Under the pieces are notes generated by a model, which saw only the letters and a list, made by a program, of their open reading frames with translations, was not told where the DNA came from and did no database searches. The position numbers and the translations under genes are program-made. From positions 1 to 16,090 of the forward strand of contig DATLAN010000417.1 in the NCBI GenBank assembly GCA_035527455.1: a stretch of DNA of 16,090 bases, read 5' to 3'. Shown in pieces: positions 7,423 to 13,480 of the stretch. Within the stretch, counting starts at the first letter, position 1, and the number at the start of each line of letters is the position of its first letter. This DNA is from DATLAN01 sp035527455. Lineage in GTDB: Bacteria > Planctomycetota > Planctomycetia > Pirellulales > Thermoguttaceae.

Positions 7423-7752
7423 ATGTTAATGCGACTTTGGAGAGATGAATCCGGTGCGATCCTCTCCGCAGAACTCGTCTTGCTGATGACCGTGCTGGTC
7501 ATCGGAATGGTCGTCGGCGTCAAGTCGATGGGCTCCGCGGTCGTGAGCGAACTGGCCGACGTGGGAGCCGCCATCGGCGAGCTGGACCAGAGCTACTCCT
7601 ACTCTGGGAGCCAATTGATCGTTGATCCCGGCGGCGCTGGCATCATTTGTGCCTGGACGGATGGGTCGAGATTCAACGACGCCCCGGATCCGGGTGACGG
7701 TCCGTCCATCGAAGTGTGCGTCAACGTGATCGATGCGGAAGGCACTCTTTAG
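7423..7752 (+). CDS. Flp/type IVb pilin-like small membrane protein
   Basis: The ATG at 7423 follows GGAGGGA (7410-7416) at 6 nt; an upstream GTG at 7351 in the same frame lies inside the leader hairpin region and is rejected. The 109-residue product begins MLMRLWRDESG then AILSAELVLLMTVLVIGMVV, a short basic and acidic head followed by one hydrophobic helix, as in Flp pilins and planctomycete pseudopilins. A prepilin-peptidase site after the Gly at residue 11 is plausible, but the conserved Glu would be at +6 rather than the usual +5. The segment GAAIGELDQSYSYSG is typical of the planctomycete version. The C-terminal half is polar with two Cys (CAW, EVCVNV). No Tad secretion genes are nearby, so it is an orphan in this window. 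Confidence 0.7.
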   Translation: MLMRLWRDESGAILSAELVLLMTVLVIGMVVGVKSMGSAVVSELADVGAAIGELDQSYSYSGSQLIVDPGGAGIICAWTDGSRFNDAPDPGDGPSIEVCVNVIDAEGTL

Positions 7753-7770
7753 TCTCACGTCCGCTTGTTA

Positions 7771-7832
7771 GGTCTGTTGACAGACCAGAAACCAATCCTC
7801 CCGAGGGCGTCGCTGTCGTAGCCGCCCTCGGG
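7771..7832 (+). terminator. Two hairpins after the Flp-like gene
   Basis: GGTCTG-TTGA-CAGACC (7771-7786) is a 6-bp stem with a tetraloop. It is followed by a perfect 10-bp stem, CCCGAGGGCG (7800-7809) with CGCCCTCGGG (7823-7832), and a 13-nt loop. There is no T tract. The position just after the stop at 7752 suggests transcript-end or RNA-stability structures. Confidence 0.45.
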
Positions 7833-7911
7833 ACCCGGGGCACTGACGAACCGGGAGATCTTGACGTCTGAAACGATAACCGTTTCACTTACCATGTTGC
7901 GAAAGCCCCGC

Positions 7912-8032
7912 ATGGAGCGATAACTGGCCACTACCGGCGATCCCCAAGACCCTCACTCGTCGATTCCCCCAATGGATTGGCGAGGTACAATCGGAAAAGT
8001 CTCCGCCGGCCAGTGGCCAGTTATCGCTCCAT
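7912..8032. repeat. Long inverted repeat (27-28 bp arms), MITE-like
   Basis: The left arm at 7912-7938 (ATGGAGCGATAACTGGCCAC and so on) is the near-perfect reverse complement of 8005-8032: 21 matching bases, a one-base indel with one mismatch, then CCGGCG. A spacer of about 66 bp carries no gene. It is unrelated to the REPIN-like family that follows at 8066. A small 6-bp hairpin (GAAACG-ATAAC-CGTTTC) lies just left at 7870-7886. Together with the repeats, 7833-8244 holds no gene. Confidence 0.85.
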
Positions 8033-8065
8033 CGGGGCCCTTTCTTTTCTTGGCAACACTTCAGC

Positions 8066-8174
8066 CAAATGGTAGCCGGATTCGCAAGAATTCGGGTGTT
8101 ACCTGGTTTCAGCGAAGCGGGCCGAATTCTTGCGAATCCGGCTACCAATCGTTGCCCACTGCGGATGGCTGAAC
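8066..8174. repeat. REPIN-like palindromic element, copy B
   Basis: Arms 8071-8095 and 8122-8146 are perfect 25-bp inverted repeats, identical to the arms of copy A at 5998-6140. The loop (26 nt) keeps GTTTCAGC but differs elsewhere. The 29-nt tail (8146-8174) has the same length as in copy A and differs at about seven bases, both ending GATGGCTGAAC. The element ends 70 bp before the start of the GGT-like gene. Confidence 0.9.
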
Positions 8175-8244
8175 AAGTGGTGAAGACCTGTTATGATTTG
8201 TCAACCTGACCAGAATCTCCCGTGATGTTTCTCGGAGGTTGACT

Positions 8245-9912
8245 ATGCATTCCGTCCCCGGGCCTTTTTCACGCTCTCTGTTGTTCCTGGTAGTCTTGTC
8301 CGCTGGCGTGGCAAATGCCCAGCAGACCACCCGTGAGTCCTGGAAGGCCCAGGGCAATCAGGGGGCCGTCGTCGTCGGCGCCGCGGAAGCGGCCGACGCG
8401 GCGATCGACGTGCTTGGGCGCGGCGGCAACGCGGTCGATGCGGCCGTGGCGGCCCTGCTCGTGCAGTCGGTGGTCGAGTCCGGCAACTTCTGCTTCGGCG
8501 GCGAGGTACCGATCCTCGTCTACGACGTCCGGCGCCGGGTGGTCGAAGTCCTAAGCGGTCAAGGCGCGGCCCCTGGTCTGGCTACCGTGGACTACTTCGA
8601 AAAGGAAAAGAACGGACGCATTCCCGGCAGCGGAGACCCCGCCACCGCAGCCGTACCGGGCACGATCGACGCCTACGTGACCGCTTTGGACCGTTACGGC
8701 ACCATGACGTTCGCCGAGGTCGCGCAGCCGGCACTGGCCGTTCTCGACCGTTCGCAGAAGGACTGGCGGCCCAACCTGGCCAGAACGATTCGCCGGTTGA
8801 TCGAGGCCGAACAGCGCGCCACCGACGACCGCCGCCGTGGGCTGCGGTTGGTCGCCGACTGCTTCTACCGCGGGCCGATTGCGCGAGACCTGGACGCCTG
8901 GAGCCGGGCCCACGGCGGACTGATCCGCTACGCCGATCTGGCCACGCACGTCACTCGCGTCGAGGAGCCCCTTTCGATCGAATACCGCGGCTACACCGTC
9001 TGCAAATGCGGGGCATGGACCCAGGGCCCGTATCTGCTCGAGACCTTGCGGCTGCTGGAAGGATTCGAGTTGAAAGCGATGGGCCACAACCGCCCGAACT
9101 ACGTTCACGTGGTGGTCGAAGCGATGAAGCTGGCCCTGGCCGATCGTGACGCGTACCTCGCCGACCCGTTGTTCGTCGACGTGCCGCTGGAAACGCTCCT
9201 CTCGAAACCTTACGCCGATCTCCGCCGCCCGTTGATCGACCTCGAACGAGCCTCGCTCGAACAGCGTCCCGGGGACCCTTTGTCGGGCAAGGCGTTGTTG
9301 GGCAAGCGGCCGGAGGACTATCGTCCGTTTGCCGGAGAGATCCGCGACACGACGACCTGCCTGGTGGCCGATCGATGGGGCAACGTGGTGGCCGCCACGC
9401 CCAGCGGATGGGGCGGCGTGCTGGCCGGCGAGACGGGCATCATCTTGGGCAGCCGCTTGCGGAGCCTGAATACCTGGCGCGGCCACCCCAACTGCATCGA
9501 GCCGGGCAAGCGGCCCCGCACCACGTTGACGCCCACGTTGGTCCTCGAAGACGGCAAGCCGGTCGTCGCCGTGAGTGTGGCCGGCGGAGACCTGCAAGAC
9601 CAGGTCGCGTTGCAGTTGCTGTTGGACCACATCGAGTTCGGCCTCGCGCCGGCCGAAGCCGTCACGGCTCCACGCTTCGCCACGGGGCATCACGTCGGCT
9701 CGTTCAACCAGCCGCCGCCCCGCCTGGGCGACCTTTCGGTTTACGAAGCCGTGGGCGACGAGACGATCGAGGCCCTCAGAGTGTTGGGCCATCGCGTCCG
9801 AATCGGCCGGCCTCCGCTGGGACACCCGGTGATGTTGACGATCGATCCGCAGTCGGGACTCAAGCAGGCCGCCGGCGACCCGAAGGCGCGGCGGAATGCC
9901 CGGGCGTACTGA
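8245..9912 (+). CDS. Secreted gamma-glutamyltransferase-family Ntn-hydrolase
   Basis: The ATG at 8245 follows CGGAGG (8233-8238) by 6 nt; a TTG at 8239 in frame is less likely because it touches the ribosome binding site. The 555-residue product has a signal peptide cut after VANA (Ala25). The fold features are those of GGT: GGNAVDAAVAA near the N-terminus, DTTT (368-371) giving an autocleavage site before Thr369 as N-terminal nucleophile, GETGI, KRPRTTLTPT and VAGGD (Gly447-Gly448). Length fits. Several positions that hold the gamma-glutamyl group in classical enzymes differ: the TTH motif is TTT, the FREMAP arginine is replaced (SGQGAAP, Gln106), the SSMSP pair is TTLTP, and the acidic residue of QMDDF is absent (SRLRSL). 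It is therefore a periplasmic or secreted amidohydrolase or transferase of the GGT superfamily, perhaps with a different substrate, in the way that HpxW or cephalosporin acylases differ. Confidence 0.85.
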   Translation: MHSVPGPFSRSLLFLVVLSAGVANAQQTTRESWKAQGNQGAVVVGAAEAADAAIDVLGRGGNAVDAAVAALLVQSVVESGNFCFGGEVPILVYDVRRRVVEVLSGQGAAPGLATVDYFEKEKNGRIPGSGDPATAAVPGTIDAYVTALDRYGTMTFAEVAQPALAVLDRSQKDWRPNLARTIRRLIEAEQRATDDRRRGLRLVADCFYRGPIARDLDAWSRAHGGLIRYADLATHVTRVEEPLSIEYRGYTVCKCGAWTQGPYLLETLRLLEGFELKAMGHNRPNYVHVVVEAMKLALADRDAYLADPLFVDVPLETLLSKPYADLRRPLIDLERASLEQRPGDPLSGKALLGKRPEDYRPFAGEIRDTTTCLVADRWGNVVAATPSGWGGVLAGETGIILGSRLRSLNTWRGHPNCIEPGKRPRTTLTPTLVLEDGKPVVAVSVAGGDLQDQVALQLLLDHIEFGLAPAEAVTAPRFATGHHVGSFNQPPPRLGDLSVYEAVGDETIEALRVLGHRVRIGRPPLGHPVMLTIDPQSGLKQAAGDPKARRNARAY

Positions 9913-9940
9913 AGCCTCAGTGGTCGTGAAACACACGCTC

Positions 9941-9988
9941 GTAGGACGGACTTCCAGTCCGTCGCGACGGACCGGAGGTCCGTCCTAC
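9941..9988. terminator. Palindrome between convergent genes, planctomycete repeat type
   Basis: GTAGGACGGAC (9941-9951) and GTCCGTCCTAC (9978-9988) pair perfectly, with a further inner imperfect stem (AGTCCGTC-GC-GACGGACC). It lies between the 3' ends of the GGT-like gene and the TPR gene, where it could end transcription from both sides. The sequence type is, from memory, widespread in planctomycete genomes. No T tract is present. Confidence 0.6.
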
Positions 9989-10013
9989 GTTAGATGTATC
10001 ACGCTAGGCCGGT

Positions 10014-10044
10014 GCCGAATCCGGCTACATCCTGGCGAATTCGC
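10014..10044. repeat. Possible fragment of the REPIN-like arm
   Basis: CGAATCCGGCTAC (10017-10029) matches 13 bases of the right arm of the elements at 6100 and 8133. GGCGAATTCGCC just after it is a 12-bp palindrome. The rest has drifted, so this may be a decayed solo arm. It abuts the stop codon of the TPR gene. Confidence 0.3.
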
Positions 10045-10839
10045 CTACCGTTGCGCGGATGTGTTGCCGGAATCCTTATCCACCAGCCGCGTCCGGCCGT
10101 CGGAGTCGGTGGTCGAGACCGGCGCGCCCATCGTGGACTGCAAGACGGAGACCCGCGAGGCCACTTGCTCCTGGAAGCGGTTGGATTGGAGCGAACGCTG
10201 GTAGTTGCGCAGAGCCTGCTGCGGCTCGCCCTTCTCCTCGCTGATCTTGCCCAGAGCGGCCAATGCCCGGGCGTTGTGGGGCTCCGCCTTCAACGCGTCG
10301 ACCAGGTGCGTTTCCGCCTCCGTTTGGTTGCCGAATTCCTCGCAGAGCCGGGCCAGTTCGATCTTGGCCTCGGGATCGTCGGGCCGATTGTCGGCCCAAC
10401 CTTCGATCAGACGGAACGCCTCGTCATGCCGTCCCTGTTGAGCGAGCAGAACGGCCAATCCGCGATAACAGTCCCGAGCCTCGAAGCCGGATGGGTAATC
10501 CTCGGCCACGTCCAGGCACAAATTGTACATGTCTTCGGCCCGAGTCAAGTCGGCCTCGTCCTTTCCGGTCAATCCGAGTTGATGATAGGTCCGCGCCTGG
10601 TTGTAGTACCCGGTCGGGTCCGTCGGATCGGCATAACTCGCCTCCTGGAACTCCCGCAGGGCGTCGTGATAACGGGCCTGTTGCTCGAACAGTCGCACGC
10701 CTTCCCCATTTCGGGCTTGAGCGAGAAAACTGCCGCAGCCGGCGGCCGACGCCAGACAGCACCCCGCCAGCACGGCCGAAATCATGCGTGGGGCAAGTCT
10801 GAAATCCCGACAATGATCCCTTTTTGCGTTTGGCAACAC
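10045..10839 (-). CDS. TPR-repeat lipoprotein
   Basis: The frame of 264 residues opens with a GTG at 10839; GAGG lies about 10 nt upstream. An ATG at 10785 would also give a good lipoprotein signal (MISAVLAGCCLASAAGC), so the start is not settled. The lipobox AAGC puts the lipidated cysteine at residue 35. From about residue 48 the protein is made of TPR-like helix pairs (YHDALREFQEASYADPTDPT, TEAETHLVDALKAEPHNARA, QQALRNYQRSLQSN), about four to five units. The last 35 residues are polar (STTDSDGRTRLVDKDSG). It is probably anchored to a membrane facing the periplasm and serves as a protein-protein scaffold; the partner is unknown. It runs opposite to the GGT-like gene and divergent from rpiB. 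Confidence 0.8.
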   Translation of the reverse strand: MLPNAKRDHCRDFRLAPRMISAVLAGCCLASAAGCGSFLAQARNGEGVRLFEQQARYHDALREFQEASYADPTDPTGYYNQARTYHQLGLTGKDEADLTRAEDMYNLCLDVAEDYPSGFEARDCYRGLAVLLAQQGRHDEAFRLIEGWADNRPDDPEAKIELARLCEEFGNQTEAETHLVDALKAEPHNARALAALGKISEEKGEPQQALRNYQRSLQSNRFQEQVASRVSVLQSTMGAPVSTTDSDGRTRLVDKDSGNTSAQR

Positions 10840-10927
10840 GTCATTCGGGCCTCGTTCTGGAGAAATGCAGCGAGAAAAGACGCCGGCGGCTCGGTGGCCG
10901 CGCCGCGCTGAACGGTCAGGAAGCGGG

Positions 10928-10956
10928 AGAATAGCGATCCGGGCCGGTCAACGCAA
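10928..10956 (-). promoter_or_regulatory. Predicted promoter of the TPR lipoprotein gene
   Basis: On the minus strand TTGCGT (10956-10951), a 17-bp spacer and TATTCT (10933-10928). Transcription would start near 10921 with a leader of about 80 nt. The -35 box begins TTGC like other predicted promoters in the window. Confidence 0.35.
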
Positions 10957-11046
10957 GACCGGTTGGAGAGGTCGACCCTCAAGAGAAAAGGCAGGAGGAA
11001 CCCCTAAGGTGAGCTATACTAGTACCCCACCATGGATGGCAACCCG

Positions 11047-11075
11047 TTGCAAGATTGCTCGATCAGCGGTACAAT
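11047..11075 (+). promoter_or_regulatory. Predicted sigma-70-like promoter of rpiB
   Basis: TTGCAA (11047-11052), a 17-bp spacer and TACAAT (11070-11075). Transcription would start near 11082, about 32 nt before the ATG at 11114. Another possible -10 (TATACT, 11015-11020) lacks a good -35. Confidence 0.6.
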
Positions 11076-11113
11076 CGCGGAATCACCGGGGCGTACAGGG
11101 GAGCGGTACTGCC

Positions 11114-11563
11114 ATGCGAATTGCGGTCGGGAGCGACCATCGAGGCGTGGAGTTGCGGGCGAAACTGGTCGAGTTGTTGGGCCGACTCGGCCAGCACGTC
11201 GTCGACGCAGGCTCGTATGAAGAGGACGACGACTATCCGGACGTCGCCGCCCTGGTCGCCCGAAAGGTCAGCCGCGGAGAAGTAGACCGCGGGATCTTGG
11301 TTTGCGGCACGGGCCTGGGCATGTGCATCGTAGCCAACAAGATTCCCGGCGTCCGCGCGGCCCCGTGCCACGACGAATTGACCGCGGAACTCAGCCGCCG
11401 GCACAATGATCTTAATGTATTGTGCCTCTCGGGCGACACGCTGAACGAAAAGGCGGCGGACCGATTGGTCGAGGTCTGGTTGGCGACTCCTTTCGAGGGC
11501 GGCCGGCACGCCCGGCGCCTGGAGAAGATCTCCGCCCTGGAACGAGGCAACGGCCGAGGCTGA
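11114..11563 (+). CDS. rpiB: RpiB/LacAB-family sugar-phosphate isomerase
   Basis: The ATG at 11114 is chosen because the product then starts MRIAVGSDHRG, the family's standard N-terminus; AGGGGAG lies about 11 nt upstream. The 149-residue length fits. Asp8-His9, the catalytic Cys64 in CGTGLGM, and His97-Asn98 in SRRHNDLNVL are all present. Members interconvert aldose and ketose phosphates: ribose-5-P/ribulose-5-P (RpiB), allose-6-P/allulose-6-P (AlsI activity of RpiB), galactose-6-P/tagatose-6-P (LacAB) or tetrose phosphates (EryI/DerI). The next gene carries an AlsE-like epimerase domain, so the allose-type or pentose-type reaction is favoured, but the substrate is not fixed by what can be seen. 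The acts-in-cytoplasm assignment follows from the lack of a signal. Confidence 0.9.
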   Translation: MRIAVGSDHRGVELRAKLVELLGRLGQHVVDAGSYEEDDDYPDVAALVARKVSRGEVDRGILVCGTGLGMCIVANKIPGVRAAPCHDELTAELSRRHNDLNVLCLSGDTLNEKAADRLVEVWLATPFEGGRHARRLEKISALERGNGRG

Positions 11564-11572
11564 GCGAGCCGC

Positions 11573-11600
11573 TTGCAGGCGAAATCTCCGTTGGTACAAT
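11573..11600 (+). promoter_or_regulatory. Predicted promoter of the fused epimerase gene
   Basis: TTGCAG (11573-11578), a 16-bp spacer and TACAAT (11595-11600), nearly the same boxes as the rpiB promoter, including the GGTACAAT context. Transcription would start near 11607. The fused gene may thus have its own transcript besides readthrough from rpiB. Confidence 0.55.
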
Positions 11601-11618
11601 GTGGGCTTTCGAGTCTCG

Positions 11619-11649
11619 CGCCGGCACGATTTCGTATATCTTGCCGGCG
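11619..11649 (+). promoter_or_regulatory. Leader hairpin of the fused epimerase gene
   Basis: CGCCGGCA (11619-11626) pairs perfectly with TGCCGGCG (11642-11649) around a 15-nt loop, between the predicted transcription start and the TTG start at 11676. No T tract follows, so an RNA-stability or regulatory structure is more likely than a terminator. Confidence 0.4.
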
Positions 11650-11675
11650 AGTTCAATCTCAGGTGAGGAACCCGC

Positions 11676-13439
11676 TTGACCGGCGAGTCGCTGCCCCGCG
11701 GGGCGGTGTTAGTCACCGCCCCGCGGGGCGGTGTTATCCGTCAAGCAAGGGACCTCAGCCCCCGGAGCAACGAGCTATTGGCTGATCTCACTCTCCAGCT
11801 TGGCGTCAAGACGGACCCGGCGCAGTACCGGTTCTCCTATCAGTGGCTCTTTCGGCTCTTGGCCGAAGAGGGGGTTTCCTTCGTCCAATTAGGCACATTC
11901 TTCGAGGTTTATCAGCTTCCCGACGAGTATTTCCTCCAGTTGCGGCGGCAGGCCGAGGACTTGGGGATTCGCATCTCCAGCATTTTCACCGCCCATCGCG
12001 AGTTGGGCGGCTTCTTCAACGACGAGCCCGGCTGGGAAGCCGTCGCCCGGAAGAACTTCGAGCGATTGATCGAGGTGGGGGCCTTGGTGGGTGCCCAATC
12101 GGTCGGGTCGAATCCGGGCGCCGTCTACCGCGACCGAATGGGGCTGAAGCGTCGAGGGATCGAATGCTACCTGCGGCACATGAAGGAGTTGATGGCCTTC
12201 GCCCACGAGAAAGGCGTCCCCTGGCTGGGTATCGAGCCGATGTCGTGTCTGGCCGAACCGCCCACCTTGCCGGAGGAAATCCAAGAGATGGGCGACGAGC
12301 TGGCCGCCTGGCATCGGCAGCATCCCGACCGTACCGCGCGTGTCGGCTATTGCACGGATATTGCCCATGGGTACGCAGACGGCGAGTTGACCACGCGCTA
12401 CGACCACCTCGAATTACTCGAAGCCACGCTGCCGCATCTCCATGAAATCCACCTGAAGAATACCGATGCGCGATATTCGTCCACCTTCGGTTTCAGCCCG
12501 CGGGAACGCGAAGTGGGCATTATCGAGATCGGGCCGATCCGGGATCTGGTGCTCGAGCACGCCGAGACGATCCCGGTGGATCAGGTGATCGGCTATTTGG
12601 AAATCGGCGGTCCCAAGCTGGGGCGGGACCACTCCGACAAGGAACTGGCCGACGAGCTTCGCGCCTCGTTGCGGTACTTGAAGGAAACGTGGCTGGCGGA
12701 AGGACAAGCAGCGCCGGCCGAGCCGAAACCCGCCTCGATCCCCCTGCCGCCGAAAGTCGTCCGCACGTCGCCTTCGGTCATGTGCGCCGACCTTTGTCAT
12801 CTCGAGGAAGGCATCCGGCAACTGGAACGGCTCGGGGCCGACATGCTGCACATCGACATGGCCGACGGCCACTTCGTGCCGAACCTCCTGCTCGGCCCGG
12901 ACGTGGTGAGGCAGGTCCGCCGGAAGACCCGTCTGCCGATGGACGTCCATCTGATGGTCGAGAATCCGGACGATTACATCGACGCCCTGGGCGAGATCGG
13001 CGTGGAATACGTGGCCGTCCACGCCGAAACGTGCCGGCACCTCGACCGTACGCTCACCTGTATTCGCCAGCAGGGAATGAAGGCCGGCGTGGCGCTCAAT
13101 CCGGCCACACCGCTGGAGGCGATCGAGTACGTCATCGAGCGGCTGGACTTCGTGCTGGTGATGACCGTCAACCCGGGCTTTGCCGGCGGAAAGCTGGTGG
13201 CCTCCGGCATCCGCAAGATCGCCGATTGCCGCAAGCTGCTCGACGACCACGGTGCCGGGATCCCCATCATGGTCGACGGCAACGTCAGTTTCCAGAACAT
13301 CCCGCACATGGTCGCCGCCGGCGGCGATATCCTGGTGGCCGGCACCAGCAGTTGGTACAACAGCGAGGCCTCGATGGCCGAAAACGTCCGCAAGACCGAG
13401 GCCGCCATCCGCACCGGGCTCGACATGAGAGAACAATAA
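11676..13439 (+). CDS. Two-barrel fusion: DTE-like sugar isomerase/epimerase + Rpe/AlsE-like ketose-phosphate 3-epimerase
   Basis: The frame gives 587 residues from a TTG at 11676 with GGTGAGG 7 nt upstream. A TTG at 11778 behind GGAG would drop a 34-residue non-conserved leader that a GC hairpin encodes; homology begins only near residue 38. Residues 38-340 form a xylose-isomerase-like TIM barrel of the tagatose/allulose 3-epimerase type, with probable metal ligands Glu187 (GIEPMS), Asp228 and His231 (CTDIAHG), His259 (EIHLKN) and Glu309 (YLEIGG). An Ala/Pro-rich linker (341-360) follows. Residues 363-580 are a full Rpe-family barrel: SPSVMCADL, His392-Asp394 in HIDMADGHFVPN, His425 in DVHLM, VMTVNPGFAG, Asp534 in MVDGN and GTSSWYN. 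The SPSxMC, MTVxPGFAG and GTSxxxN details fit E. coli AlsE (allulose-6-P 3-epimerase) better than housekeeping Rpe. The coding frame is unbroken. It is cytoplasmic by lack of a signal. Confidence 0.85.
   Translation: MTGESLPRGAVLVTAPRGGVIRQARDLSPRSNELLADLTLQLGVKTDPAQYRFSYQWLFRLLAEEGVSFVQLGTFFEVYQLPDEYFLQLRRQAEDLGIRISSIFTAHRELGGFFNDEPGWEAVARKNFERLIEVGALVGAQSVGSNPGAVYRDRMGLKRRGIECYLRHMKELMAFAHEKGVPWLGIEPMSCLAEPPTLPEEIQEMGDELAAWHRQHPDRTARVGYCTDIAHGYADGELTTRYDHLELLEATLPHLHEIHLKNTDARYSSTFGFSPREREVGIIEIGPIRDLVLEHAETIPVDQVIGYLEIGGPKLGRDHSDKELADELRASLRYLKETWLAEGQAAPAEPKPASIPLPPKVVRTSPSVMCADLCHLEEGIRQLERLGADMLHIDMADGHFVPNLLLGPDVVRQVRRKTRLPMDVHLMVENPDDYIDALGEIGVEYVAVHAETCRHLDRTLTCIRQQGMKAGVALNPATPLEAIEYVIERLDFVLVMTVNPGFAGGKLVASGIRKIADCRKLLDDHGAGIPIMVDGNVSFQNIPHMVAAGGDILVAGTSSWYNSEASMAENVRKTEAAIRTGLDMREQ
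11693..11729. repeat. Perfect 16-bp GC hairpin at the start of the fused epimerase gene
   Basis: GCCCCGCGGGGCGGTG (11693-11708), loop TTAGT and CACCGCCCCGCGGGGC (11714-11729). Each arm contains a self-complementary GCCCCGCGGGGC, so a cruciform or two small hairpins are also possible. It falls inside the coding frame if the TTG at 11676 is used, and in the leader if the TTG at 11778 is used. Confidence 0.9.
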
Positions 13440-13454
13440 AGCCGCTTGCGGCTT
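13439..13454 (+). terminator. Small hairpin at the stop of the fused epimerase gene
   Basis: AAGCCGC (13439-13445), TT and GCGGCTT (13448-13454) form a tight stem overlapping the stop codon. There is no T tract and the next gene starts 41 nt after the stop, so readthrough into the GatD-like gene is likely. Confidence 0.3.
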
Positions 13455-13480
13455 CGCACAAGAAAACCAAGAATCAGAAA

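Noticed and set aside
8170..8197. Promoter formed by the end of the REPIN-like copy B (TGAACA-16-TATGAT) for the GGT-like gene
   Set aside because: The -35 box is weak (four of six) and the same tail in copy A has no matching -10, so the evidence is too thin to list.
12689..13480. Upstream extension of the GatD-like frame
   Set aside because: It overlaps the conserved AlsE-like domain in another frame; homology starts only after the ATG at 13481 or 13499.
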